From Aureibaculum marinum (GTDB taxonomy: Bacteria > Bacteroidota > Bacteroidia > Flavobacteriales > Flavobacteriaceae), in the NCBI RefSeq assembly GCF_003813905.1, contig NZ_RPFJ01000098.1:1-64000 (forward strand): a DNA stretch of 64,000 bases, in the 5' to 3' direction. A program made the position numbers and the translations under genes. Numbering within the stretch: the stretch's first letter is position 1; every line of letters begins with the position of its first letter. The notes beneath the pieces are model-generated. The model saw nothing but the letters and a program-made list of their open reading frames with translations. It made no database searches and was not told where the DNA came from. Positions 55,108-63,542 of the stretch are shown here, piece by piece.

Positions 55108-55725
55108 ATTGATTTCGTTATTGATAAGTTCGTTATAATTTTTAGTTAATCTTTTTAATAAAATACCATAAATTAATTGGTAAAATAACCAAAAAACACC
55201 TACAACAATTGCCATTATTATTAGTGATAATACCCAAATTGTTAGGATAGATAAGTTATCTAAATTTTTTGCAATTATTTCTGGAGAATGTAGTGTTTGG
55301 TATACTAAAACCACAGTTATTATTGGTATTAAGGCGAGATTGAACCAAATATAATATTTTACTGTTTTACGAGTTTTTATAATTTTTTGAATCAAAATTT
55401 TAGTGCTAGAATTTGCAGAAATAGCTTTGTAGTTTTTGTAAAACTTAACTATAAAAAACAGAACAACTAAAAAAACCATTCCGTAAAAAATATTCATAAA
55501 ATTGGTTAATCCTAATTTTTCAATTTCATCTGTAGCTCTTAATTTTCTACTACAAAGAGACAATGTAATTGGTATTAATAATTCTAAAATACTAATAATA
55601 AATATCCATTTAACAATGGATGAAGATTTTCTATGAATAATTTTAGATAATTCTTCCTTAGATAATTTAGGAATTATTTTATCTTGATTTTTCCAATCTT
55701 TCTTTAACAATTCTAATTGATCCAT
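55093..55725 (-). CDS. Four-span membrane protein partner of the ECF sigma factor
   Basis: 210 residues. A charged N-terminal stretch with short helices (MDQLELLKKDWKNQDKIIPK...) precedes four hydrophobic segments (about 36-58, 77-98, 124-143, 160-188). The cytoplasmic N-terminal helices plus membrane part suggest an anti-sigma or sensor role, since the gene is 4 bp after the sigma factor gene. No zinc-type anti-sigma motif is present. The function is inference from context. Confidence 0.65.
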   Translation of the reverse strand: MDQLELLKKDWKNQDKIIPKLSKEELSKIIHRKSSSIVKWIFIISILELLIPITLSLCSRKLRATDEIEKLGLTNFMNIFYGMVFLVVLFFIVKFYKNYKAISANSSTKILIQKIIKTRKTVKYYIWFNLALIPIITVVLVYQTLHSPEIIAKNLDNLSILTIWVLSLIIMAIVVGVFWLFYQLIYGILLKRLTKNYNELINNEINLQNI

Positions 55726-55729
55726 ACAG

Positions 55730-56224
55730 TTACGGATTTAAAATATTTTTCAATTTTGTTTTAACTCTATTCATCTTTACACGAGCATTTACTTCAGTAA
55801 TACCCATCATTTCAGATATATCTTTGTAACTTTTATCTTCCAAATAAAGCAATACTAATGCTTTGTCAATATCTGATAATTGATGAATTGCTTTATATAA
55901 TAATTTAAGTTGTTTCTCTTCAGAATCATCATAATCAATAGATTCAATCCGATATAAAACTGATTCAAAATCTTGAGTTTTGATAGTTCTTTTTGATTTT
56001 CTATATAAAGTAATAGCTGTATTAAGAGCTACTCTATACATCCAAGTACTAAATTTAGAGTCACCTCTAAATTTAGGGTAAGCTTTCCATAGTTGAATAC
56101 TGATTTCTTGAAATAAATCGTTATGAGCCTCTTTATTATTCGTGTATATACGACATACCTTATGTACTATATTTTGATTTTCTTCTAAATCTGAAATAAA
56201 TTTATGCTCTAAAGTTTTATTCAC
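55730..56224 (-). CDS. ECF-type RNA polymerase sigma factor
   Basis: 164 residues. Region 2: NKEAHNDLFQEISIQLWKAY and FRGDSKFSTWMYRVALNTAI. Region 4: LSDIDKALVLLYLEDKSYKD and ISEMMGITEVNARVKMNRVK. Directs RNA polymerase to a small regulon. It is transcribed away from the CarH/LitR-like gene, with 104 bp shared between them; light-responsive ECF factors are known beside such regulators in other bacteria, so a joint function is plausible (inference). Confidence 0.87.
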   Translation of the reverse strand: MNKTLEHKFISDLEENQNIVHKVCRIYTNNKEAHNDLFQEISIQLWKAYPKFRGDSKFSTWMYRVALNTAITLYRKSKRTIKTQDFESVLYRIESIDYDDSEEKQLKLLYKAIHQLSDIDKALVLLYLEDKSYKDISEMMGITEVNARVKMNRVKTKLKNILNP

Positions 56225-56328
56225 TATGTTGCTAATTACTTTTTATAAGTAGTGTAAAATTAAGTTTTGTTACAAAATTTACAAGATATTAAAAAAATAA
56301 TGTAACTTTGTTTTACATTTAATAAATT
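56225..56328. promoter_or_regulatory. Divergent promoter region with two inverted repeats
   Basis: TTTTGT-T-ACAAAA at 56265-56277 is a perfect 6-1-6 palindrome. TGTAA (56301-56305) and TTACA (56313-56317) form a 5-7-5 inverted repeat around the -7 box TAACTTTG at 56303-56310. The region lies between the ECF sigma and MerR genes and could bind the MerR protein itself. The 5' end of the MerR gene also holds GTTAAACAA, the half-site seen before crtI. Confidence 0.5.
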
Positions 56329-57231
56329 ATGTTAAACAATATAAAGACTAAATTCTCCATTAAAGATTTAGAGAATTTTACAGGAATAAAACCACATACT
56401 ATTAGAATTTGGGAAAAAAGATATCATCTTTTAAAACCTTCACGAACCGATACTAACATTAGATATTATGATGGTGATAACTTTATTAAGTTATTAAATA
56501 TTAATTTACTTTATAATAATGGATATAAAATTTCTAAAATTGCTGAATTTTCAGAAGATCTTTTATTAAGAAAAGTAAAGGAGTTAACTTCAGATAAGGC
56601 GTTAGAGCAAGGTGTACAAAATGAATTTAAAGTTGCTATGCTTAATTTTGATGTTGCAGCATTTAATAACGCCTATAATAAACTGTTGTCATATAAATCT
56701 TTTAGTGAGATATTTTTAGATGTTTTAATTCCTTTGTTAGATCATATTGGTCTTCTTTGGCAAAGTAAAACTATAAAACCAATGCATGAGCATTTTGTTT
56801 CTAACCTAGTTATGCAAAAGCTACACGCTAATATTGAACGTAGTCAAATTTCTAATTTTTCTAAAAAAGACAAAACTTTTGTGCTTTTTTTACCAATAGG
56901 TGAAATTCATGAATTAGGACTTTTGTTTTTGCACTATGAATTGATTTTACGAGGGTATCATTCTATTTATTTAGGAGCTAATATTAATATTGAAGCTGTC
57001 GAAGATATTAAACAACTTTTTGGAGATATTCAATTTATATCTTATTTTACAGTTGAGCCAAATGAAAATAATATAGATGAATATTTGGAGAAAATTTATA
57101 ATCATCTTATTAAAAGTACATCTAATAAATTTTGGTTTTTAGGATTAAAAGCCTCTCAGTTTAACAAAGAAATACCTTATTCAAATGTTTATGCTGTTAC
57201 CTCATTAAAAGAAATATTGAAAATATTTTAG
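56329..57231 (+). CDS. MerR-family regulator with cobalamin-type domain (CarH/LitR-like)
   Basis: 300 residues. N-terminal MerR helix-turn-helix (IKDLENFTGIKPHTIRIWEKR, RYYDGDNFIKL). The middle four-helix B12-binding-2-like module has W144 with E154-H155, i.e. the Wx9EH motif of CarH. The C-terminal cobalamin-type fold has GEIHELG (His194, the lower axial ligand position) and YFTVEPN. In CarH a histidine next to the Trp (His132 in Thermus) forms the light-state bond; here it is Gln145. Adenosylcobalamin binding is likely but not certain. Its place before crtI suggests light control of carotenoid genes. Confidence 0.82.
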   Translation: MLNNIKTKFSIKDLENFTGIKPHTIRIWEKRYHLLKPSRTDTNIRYYDGDNFIKLLNINLLYNNGYKISKIAEFSEDLLLRKVKELTSDKALEQGVQNEFKVAMLNFDVAAFNNAYNKLLSYKSFSEIFLDVLIPLLDHIGLLWQSKTIKPMHEHFVSNLVMQKLHANIERSQISNFSKKDKTFVLFLPIGEIHELGLLFLHYELILRGYHSIYLGANINIEAVEDIKQLFGDIQFISYFTVEPNENNIDEYLEKIYNHLIKSTSNKFWFLGLKASQFNKEIPYSNVYAVTSLKEILKIF

Positions 57232-57243
57232 TATAAAAGGTTA

Positions 57244-57280
57244 TTTTGTTTAATATTTTTAATATATTTGTTAAACAAAA
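57244..57280. promoter_or_regulatory. crtI operator-promoter: 10-bp inverted repeat around a -7 box
   Basis: TTTTGTTTAA at 57244-57253 and TTAAACAAAA at 57271-57280 are perfect reverse complements, centre-to-centre 27 bp. Between them, TATATTTG (57263-57270) is a perfect -7 box. The right arm touches the ATG at 57280, so the message would have almost no leader. A dimer or tetramer bound here would block the promoter, as CarH does elsewhere. Confidence 0.6.
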
Positions 57281-58776
57281 TGAAAAACACTATACTTATT
57301 ATTGGTTCTGGCTTTTCTTCGTTAGCCGCTTCATGTTATCTCGCCAAGGCCGGATATTCAGTTACCATATTGGAAAAGAATGATACCGTAGGAGGTAGGG
57401 CTAGGGTATTTAAAAAAGATAATTTTACTTTTGATATGGGGCCATCATGGTATTGGATGCCTGATGTTTTTGAAAACTTTTTTAATGATTTTGATAAGAA
57501 AGTTTCTGATTACTACACCTTAACAAAATTAAATCCTGCTTATCAAGTCTATTTTGGAGAAAATGATAGTGTAAAAATATCAGATAATCTTTCTGATATA
57601 AAAAATACATTCGAAACTATTGAATCAGGTAGTTCTAAGTATCTTCAAGATTTTATTGACGTTGCAAAATATAATTATAATGTGGCTATTAAAGACTTGG
57701 TGTATAAACCAGGTAACTCAATTGTTGAATTGATAACTCCTACTACCATTAGTAGGGTTAATCAATTTTTTTCTAGTATTAGAAAGCAGGTTAGAAAGCA
57801 TATCAAAAGTGAAAAACTATTACAAATTCTTGAATTTCCTGTTCTTTTTTTAGGAGCAAAACCTAACAATACTCCTTCTTTTTATAGTTTTATGAATTAT
57901 GCTGATTTTGGTTTAGGAACTTGGCATCCTAAAGGTGGTATGTATGAAATAGTGAAAGCTATGTCTACCTTAGCTACCAGTTTGGGGGTGCAAATAAAAA
58001 CCAATAATGATGTGTCAAAAATTGTAGTCGAAAATAACAAAGCTGTAGGCGTTCAAGTGGAGGATACATTAATAAAAGCTGATATAGTTTTAAGTGGAGC
58101 AGATTATCACCATACAGAAACCTTATTAGATAAAAATTATAGACAATATTCAGAAAAATATTGGAATAAAAAAGTGTTTGCACCTTCCTCATTATTGTTT
58201 TTTGTAGGTTTTGATAAAAAAATAAAAAATGTATCACATCATACTTTATTCTTTGATGCAGATTTTGATAAACATGCTATTAAAATTTACGATCAGCCTG
58301 GATGGCCAGAAAAACCATTGTTTTATGCAAATTTTCCTAGTATTACAGACAATTCATTTGCTCCAAAAAATAAAGAGACTGGTTTTTTCTTAATACCTAT
58401 TGCTCCAGGAATTGAAGATACTCCAGAAGTTCGTGAAAGTTATTTTAAACATATCATAGAAAGGTTTGAAAAATTGACAAATCAACAGGTTCAAAACCAT
58501 GTGTTGTTTAAAGAATCGTATTGTATTAAAGATTTTATTGAAGATTATAATTCTTATAAAGGAAACGCTTATGGGTTGGCAAATATATTAACTCAAACAG
58601 CATTTTTACGTCCAAAAATTAAAAGTAAAAAGATAAATAATTTATTCTTTACAGGACAATTAACTGTCCCAGGTCCTGGTGTACCTCCATCTTTAATTTC
58701 AGGTAAGATTGCAGCCAGTTCAATACAGAAAAAATATCCAATAGCAACTGACATAAAAAATATCACCTATGAGTAA
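57280..58776 (+). CDS. crtI: Phytoene desaturase
   Basis: 498 residues from the ATG at 57280; an upstream TTG at 57268 would lie within the -7 box. FAD-binding IIGSGFSSLAASCYLAKAGY, ILEKNDTVGGRARVF, FDMGPSWYWMPDVFE and C-terminal FFTGQLTVPGPGVPPSLISG are diagnostic. It carries out the desaturations from phytoene to lycopene. First gene of the crt operon; it overlaps crtB by 8 bp. Confidence 0.95.
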   Translation: MKNTILIIGSGFSSLAASCYLAKAGYSVTILEKNDTVGGRARVFKKDNFTFDMGPSWYWMPDVFENFFNDFDKKVSDYYTLTKLNPAYQVYFGENDSVKISDNLSDIKNTFETIESGSSKYLQDFIDVAKYNYNVAIKDLVYKPGNSIVELITPTTISRVNQFFSSIRKQVRKHIKSEKLLQILEFPVLFLGAKPNNTPSFYSFMNYADFGLGTWHPKGGMYEIVKAMSTLATSLGVQIKTNNDVSKIVVENNKAVGVQVEDTLIKADIVLSGADYHHTETLLDKNYRQYSEKYWNKKVFAPSSLLFFVGFDKKIKNVSHHTLFFDADFDKHAIKIYDQPGWPEKPLFYANFPSITDNSFAPKNKETGFFLIPIAPGIEDTPEVRESYFKHIIERFEKLTNQQVQNHVLFKESYCIKDFIEDYNSYKGNAYGLANILTQTAFLRPKIKSKKINNLFFTGQLTVPGPGVPPSLISGKIAASSIQKKYPIATDIKNITYE

Positions 58777-59605
58777 TTTATTTAACAAAGTTTCTATTGG
58801 GTGTAGTAAGTTGGTTACAAAATCTTATAGTACGTCGTTTAGTTTGGCGGTAAAAATGTTAGCTCCATCTATTAGAAATGCTATTTATAGTATATATGGT
58901 TTTGTTCGATTTGCAGATGAAATAGTTGATACCTTTCATAATTATGACAAGGAATATTTATTAGATGATTTTGAAAAAGAATATTATAAAGCATATCAGC
59001 AAAAAATTAGTTTAAATCCTATTCTAAATGCATTTCAATTAACAGTAAAACAGTATAATATTGATAATGATTTAATACAATCTTTCTTAAAAAGTATGCG
59101 GTTAGATTTGACAAAACTTAATTATGATAAGGAAGATTATGAGGAATATATTTATGGCTCTGCAGATGTGGTTGGCCTCATGTGTTTAAAAGTATTTGTC
59201 AAAGGAGATTTAGATAGTTATAATACGCTTAAAGAACCAGCGATGCGTTTAGGTTCTGCTTTTCAAAAAGTTAATTTTTTGAGAGACTTGAAAGAAGATA
59301 TTGAAGTACTTAATAGATCTTATTTTCCTAATATTGATATACAGAATTTAAATAATATTTCTAAATCTAAAATTATTAAAGAAATTGAACTAGATTTTAA
59401 ATTGGCTTATATAGGAATTAAAGGTTTACCTAAAGAAGCAAAATTTGGAGTATATACTGCTTTTATATATTACAAATGTTTATTAAATAAACTTAAAAGA
59501 ACTCCAAGTACAAAAATTATGAGTACTAGAATTCGTGTTTCAAATTCAAGAAAGATTAGTTTACTAGCACAATCCTTCGTAACTTACAAATTGAATTTAA
59601 TGTAA
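58769..59605 (+). CDS. crtB: Phytoene synthase
   Basis: 278 residues. Squalene/phytoene synthase motifs: SYSTSFSLAVKML, YGFVRFADEIVDT (first Asp-rich motif), YEEYIYGSADVVGLMCLKVF and AFQKVNFLRDLKEDIE (second Asp-rich motif). Joins two geranylgeranyl diphosphates. Slightly short compared with the usual 300 residues. No GGPP synthase gene is in the window. Confidence 0.93.
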   Translation: MSNLFNKVSIGCSKLVTKSYSTSFSLAVKMLAPSIRNAIYSIYGFVRFADEIVDTFHNYDKEYLLDDFEKEYYKAYQQKISLNPILNAFQLTVKQYNIDNDLIQSFLKSMRLDLTKLNYDKEDYEEYIYGSADVVGLMCLKVFVKGDLDSYNTLKEPAMRLGSAFQKVNFLRDLKEDIEVLNRSYFPNIDIQNLNNISKSKIIKEIELDFKLAYIGIKGLPKEAKFGVYTAFIYYKCLLNKLKRTPSTKIMSTRIRVSNSRKISLLAQSFVTYKLNLM

Positions 59606-60064
59606 ATGGTACTACTAATTTTAAAATATCTATTAGTCACCCTTATTACATTTGTATGTATGGAAGGCATAACTTGGTTAACCCATAAATATTTAATGCA
59701 TGGATTTATGTGGTATTTTCATCAAGATCATCATCAGCCAAAGTATCCTCATAAGTTTGAGAAAAATGATGTTTTTTTTCTAATTTTCGCTACTCCTAGC
59801 ATGTTATTATTTTTTTTTGGACTTGCTTATAGTGGACTAAACTCATTGTTTTTTATAGGTTTAGGTTTTTTTATCTATGGAGTTTGTTATTTTTTAATAC
59901 ATGATGTACTTATTCATCAACGTTTCAAATGGTTTAAAAATACTAAAAATAAGTACCTAATTGGATTGAGAAAAGCTCATAAAGTACACCACAAACATTT
60001 AGGTAAAGATAAAGGGGAGTGTTTTGGTATGTTATTCGTTCCTTTTAAATATTTTAAAATATAA
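59606..60064 (+). CDS. crtZ: Beta-carotene hydroxylase
   Basis: 152 residues, membrane protein of the fatty-acid hydroxylase superfamily. Histidine boxes HKYLMHG, FHQDHHQP, HDVLIHQRF and HKVHHKHLG are in the usual order. Hydroxylates the rings of beta-carotene to give zeaxanthin. Begins directly after the crtB stop codon (no gap). Confidence 0.92.
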   Translation: MVLLILKYLLVTLITFVCMEGITWLTHKYLMHGFMWYFHQDHHQPKYPHKFEKNDVFFLIFATPSMLLFFFGLAYSGLNSLFFIGLGFFIYGVCYFLIHDVLIHQRFKWFKNTKNKYLIGLRKAHKVHHKHLGKDKGECFGMLFVPFKYFKI

Positions 60065-60774
60065 TGTCTTTATATCTACTTTTAAATTTGACGTCTTTTA
60101 GTATTCCCTTTATATATAGCTTTGAAAAGCGTATGCATTATATACAATGGTGGAAAGAAGTCTTGTTTTCTATAAGTATAGTAGCTCTATTTTTTTTAGT
60201 TTGGGATATTATATTTACATATCTTGGTTATTGGGGGTTTAATGCTACTTATTTAGTAGGAATTGATCTTTTGGGGCTACCTATCGAAGAATGGTTGTTT
60301 TTTGTTTGTATACCTTATGCCAGTATTTTCATTCATTATGCGTTTCAATATTTTTTTCCAAAGGTTTCATTATCTTTAAAAGTTACTAATTTTATAACTA
60401 TAAGTTTAATACTAGTAATAATAATTTTAGCTTTAACAAATTATAATAAAGCCTATACCTTTTATAATTATATATTTTTAACTGCATTATTGTGTTATAG
60501 CTATCTTACAAAAAATAAACAATTACCAATTTTTTATATTACGTTTTTAATAATTCTTATTCCATTTTTTGTTGTAAACGGAATTTTAACTGGAAGTTTT
60601 ATTGAAGAGCAAGTAGTGTGGTATAATGATAGTGAAAATTTAGGAATTAGATTAGGAACAATACCAGTTGAAGATGTTGGTTATGCCTTTACGTTGATTT
60701 TTAGTAGTGTAGTTTTAATTGAAAAATTTAAGAAATCGAACTTATTTTTTAATGTTAAGAAAAACATGCTATGA
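60064..60774 (+). CDS. Lycopene cyclase (fused CrtYc-CrtYd type)
   Basis: 236 residues with about seven membrane spans. Two repeats each carry the cyclase motif: LGLPIEEWLFFVCIPY near residue 72 and GTIPVEDVGYAFTLIFS near 198. This fused form is usual in Bacteroidetes. Makes beta-ionone rings on lycopene. It overlaps crtZ by one base and the next gene by four. Confidence 0.9.
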   Translation: MSLYLLLNLTSFSIPFIYSFEKRMHYIQWWKEVLFSISIVALFFLVWDIIFTYLGYWGFNATYLVGIDLLGLPIEEWLFFVCIPYASIFIHYAFQYFFPKVSLSLKVTNFITISLILVIIILALTNYNKAYTFYNYIFLTALLCYSYLTKNKQLPIFYITFLIILIPFFVVNGILTGSFIEEQVVWYNDSENLGIRLGTIPVEDVGYAFTLIFSSVVLIEKFKKSNLFFNVKKNML

Positions 60775-62192
60775 AAATATTGATAACAGGTACCACAGGG
60801 TATATAGGCAAACGTTTAATTCCAATTTTATTAGAATTAAATCATCAGTTGGTATGTTGTGTACGAGATAAAGATAGGATTCCGGAAGTAGTTAAAAACA
60901 ATGAAAATATAAGTTTAATTGAGGTAGATTTTTTAAAAGAGAATACTTTAACTAATATCCCAAATGATATAAATGTTGCTTATTATTTAATTCATTCAAT
61001 GTCATCATCGGCTACTGATTTTGAAAAACTTGAAGAAAAGTGTGCATTTAATTTTCGAAAATATTTAGAAAAAACCAACATAAAACAGGTTGTATATCTA
61101 AGTGGAATTGTTAATGATAGTAATTTATCGAAACATTTAGCTTCTAGAAAAAGGGTTGAAACTATGCTTCAATCGAATAAGTATGCATTAACTACTTTTA
61201 GAGCAGGTATTATTGTGGGAAGCGGAAGTGCCTCTTTTGAAATTATTCGTGATTTGGTAGAAAAATTACCTGTAATGATTGTACCTAAATGGGTTAGAAC
61301 TAAATCTCAATATATAGCTATTAGAGATGTATTGAGTTTTCTCTCTAGAGCTATTGGAAAAAAGGAGTTGTACAATAATTCTTATGATATTTTTGGACCA
61401 GAAATACTTTCTTACAAACAAATGATGTTGCAATTTTCTGAGGTACGTAAGTTTAAAAGGTATATTTATTCAGTTCCAGTGATGACACCAAAATTATCTT
61501 CTTATTGGTTATATTTTATAACAGCCACATCATATAAATTAGCTATCAGTTTGGTAGATAGTATGAAAGTAGAAGTTATAGGTAAACCGAGTAATATCAA
61601 TAAAATACTTGATGTGAATCCTATTTCTTATAAAGAAGCAGTAGCAAAGGCTTTCATAAAAATAGAACAAAATAGTAGTGTTTCAAGTTGGAAAGATTCT
61701 TTTGTAAGTGGTCGATTCAATAAAAAGCTATCACAATATATTGAAGTTCCACATTACGGCTGTTTTAAGGATATTAAAGAGAGGAGAGTTACAAATGAAG
61801 CGAAAACAATCGAAAAAATCTGGTCTATTGGAGGTAAAAATGGATGGTATTATGGTAATACATTATGGAAAATTAGAGGGTATTTAGACAAATTATTTGG
61901 AGGTATTGGTATACGTCGTGGTAGAACTCATCCTACAAAATTAAGCACAGGAGATGCCTTAGATTTTTGGAGAGTGTTGTATGCCAATAAAAAAGAAAAG
62001 CGACTCTTACTTTATGCTGAAATGAAATTACCAGGAGAAGCTTGGTTAGAGTTTGTTATTATAGAAAACATATTGTATCAACGTGCTGTTTTTAGGCCAC
62101 ATGGTTTATTCGGTAGGCTTTACTGGTATAGCATTTGGCCATTTCATGGATTTATTTTTAACGGCATGATAAACAAATTAGTTCGTATATAA
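60771..62192 (+). CDS. NAD(P)-binding protein with DUF2867 domain
   Basis: 473 residues. N-terminal SDR-type Rossmann fold (LITGTTGYIGKRLIPILLEL, AYYLIHSMSS, VVYLSGIVND) and C-terminal DUF2867 (TRGDALDFWR-like STGDALDFWRVLYANKKEKR, FRPHGLFGRLYWYSIWPFH). Such proteins are common in flavobacterial carotenoid clusters; the function is not known, and an oxidoreductase role in pigment or lipid metabolism is possible. Overlaps the cyclase by 4 bp. Confidence 0.8.
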   Translation: MKILITGTTGYIGKRLIPILLELNHQLVCCVRDKDRIPEVVKNNENISLIEVDFLKENTLTNIPNDINVAYYLIHSMSSSATDFEKLEEKCAFNFRKYLEKTNIKQVVYLSGIVNDSNLSKHLASRKRVETMLQSNKYALTTFRAGIIVGSGSASFEIIRDLVEKLPVMIVPKWVRTKSQYIAIRDVLSFLSRAIGKKELYNNSYDIFGPEILSYKQMMLQFSEVRKFKRYIYSVPVMTPKLSSYWLYFITATSYKLAISLVDSMKVEVIGKPSNINKILDVNPISYKEAVAKAFIKIEQNSSVSSWKDSFVSGRFNKKLSQYIEVPHYGCFKDIKERRVTNEAKTIEKIWSIGGKNGWYYGNTLWKIRGYLDKLFGGIGIRRGRTHPTKLSTGDALDFWRVLYANKKEKRLLLYAEMKLPGEAWLEFVIIENILYQRAVFRPHGLFGRLYWYSIWPFHGFIFNGMINKLVRI

Positions 62193-62210
62193 TTTAACAA
62201 AATTAGGATA

Positions 62211-62894
62211 GTGAAAAAGATAATAATCATTGGTGGAAGTAAAGGAATTGGTAATGCTATAGTTCAAAGTTTAGTAGAAGAACATGAAATTATAAACATA
62301 AGTAGAACGCCTTCTAAAATTAATCATAACAATTTTAGTCAGTATAAATGTGATGTTTTAAAAGATCAATTGCCTAAAATCGAAGTAGCAGATAATTTAA
62401 TATATTGTCCTGGAAGTATCAATTTAAAACCAATTTTAAGATTAACTTTAGAAGATTTTAAAACTGACTTTAATATAAATGTTTTAGGAGCCATTAAAGC
62501 AATACAGAACTATCTTCCAATCTTAAAAAAAGGAAATAATCCGTCCATCGTTTTGTTTAGCACAGTGGCAGTTAAAATGGGTATGCCTTTTCATTCTAGT
62601 ATTGCCGTGGCTAAGGGTGGAGTGGAAGGCCTAGTAAAATCATTAGCTGCAGAATTGGCTCCTAAAATAAGGATTAATGCAATTGCACCTACAGTAACAG
62701 ATACTGATTTAGCAGATAAATTATTACGTGACGATATTAGGAAGAAAAAAATTGTAGAAAGACATCCATTGAAAAAATATTTAAATCCTAAAGAGGTAGC
62801 AACTATGGCAGATTTTTTAATATCTGAAAAAACGGCTTCTATTTCTGGACAAATTTTTGAAATGGACTGCGGCATTGTAACATTACAAATATAA
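62211..62894 (+). CDS. Short-chain dehydrogenase/reductase (GTG start)
   Basis: 227 residues from GTG at 62211. IIIGGSKGIGNAIVQSL is the NAD(P)-binding motif. The catalytic Ser lies in VLFSTVAVK, but the usual Tyr of YxxxK is replaced in the segment HSSIAVAKGG (Ser/Ile in place of Tyr, Lys kept), so the reaction may be altered. It ends GQIFEMDCGIVTL, typical of FabG-like SDRs. Substrate unknown; the gene is within the crt operon. Confidence 0.8.
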   Translation: MKKIIIIGGSKGIGNAIVQSLVEEHEIINISRTPSKINHNNFSQYKCDVLKDQLPKIEVADNLIYCPGSINLKPILRLTLEDFKTDFNINVLGAIKAIQNYLPILKKGNNPSIVLFSTVAVKMGMPFHSSIAVAKGGVEGLVKSLAAELAPKIRINAIAPTVTDTDLADKLLRDDIRKKKIVERHPLKKYLNPKEVATMADFLISEKTASISGQIFEMDCGIVTLQI

Positions 62895-62898
62895 AAAG

Positions 62899-63360
62899 AT
62901 GAAATATAGTTTATTGGTTATAGTTTTCTTAGTAATAAATTTTACAGCATTAGGTGTTGGCAGTTGGTTAATGAATAATGGGCCACAAACAGAGTGGTAT
63001 ATCAACCTAAATAAAGCTCCATGGACTCCACCGGGATGGGTTTTTGGGGCTGCCTGGACTATTATAATGATTTGTTTTTCAATCTATATGGCTCAGCTTT
63101 ACTCAGTAGATAAATCGGCGTTGTGTTTTGGGTTGTTTGTTATTCAAGTTGTATTAAATGTAAGTTGGAACTATGTGTTTTTTAATCAACATCATGTAGG
63201 GTTAGCTCTTGTTATTATTACTTTACTTACATTATTAATTATCTATTTTTTTATTACTTATTACAGTCAGTTAAAATTAGTAAGTCTATTACTGGGGCCA
63301 TATATTATATGGTTGTTAATTGCTACTTCTCTCAATTATTACATATATTCTAACAATTAA
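62899..63360 (+). CDS. tspO: TspO/MBR family tryptophan-rich sensory protein
   Basis: 153 residues, five membrane spans. NKAPWTPPGWVFGAAWTIIM is the TspO signature (WxPPxWVFxPxWTxxY type), with NVSWNYVFFNQHHVG in the fourth helix. TspO proteins bind porphyrins and affect light- or oxygen-linked pigment genes in other bacteria. Its place in a light-type operon is consistent. It follows the SDR gene after 4 bp. Confidence 0.92.
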   Translation: MKYSLLVIVFLVINFTALGVGSWLMNNGPQTEWYINLNKAPWTPPGWVFGAAWTIIMICFSIYMAQLYSVDKSALCFGLFVIQVVLNVSWNYVFFNQHHVGLALVIITLLTLLIIYFFITYYSQLKLVSLLLGPYIIWLLIATSLNYYIYSNN

Positions 63361-63371
63361 TAATATTAAAT

Positions 63372-63542
63372 ATGTTTAACTTATTTAAGAAAAAATCAGA
63401 AATAGAAAAGCTAAATGATAAATACAAAAAGCTTTTAGAGGAATCGCATAAACTTTCTACAACAAATCGAAAAGAAAGTGATTCAAAATATGCTGAAGCT
63501 GATGAAATACTTAGAAAAATAGAAACATTAAATAAAAACTAA
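63372..63542 (+). CDS. Lacal_2735-family small protein
   Basis: 56 residues: MFNLFKKKSEIEKLNDKYKK, then LLEESHKLSTTNRKESDSKY and AEADEILRKIETLNKN. Closely matches the Lacal_2735 family of short coiled, cytoplasmic proteins of flavobacteria. Function unknown. It starts 11 bp after the tspO stop codon, and the next gene begins immediately after its own. Confidence 0.8.
   Translation: MFNLFKKKSEIEKLNDKYKKLLEESHKLSTTNRKESDSKYAEADEILRKIETLNKN

Noticed and set aside
57268-57279. TTG at 57268 as the start of crtI
   Set aside because: It lies within the -7 box; the ATG at 57280 gives the normal Rossmann start.
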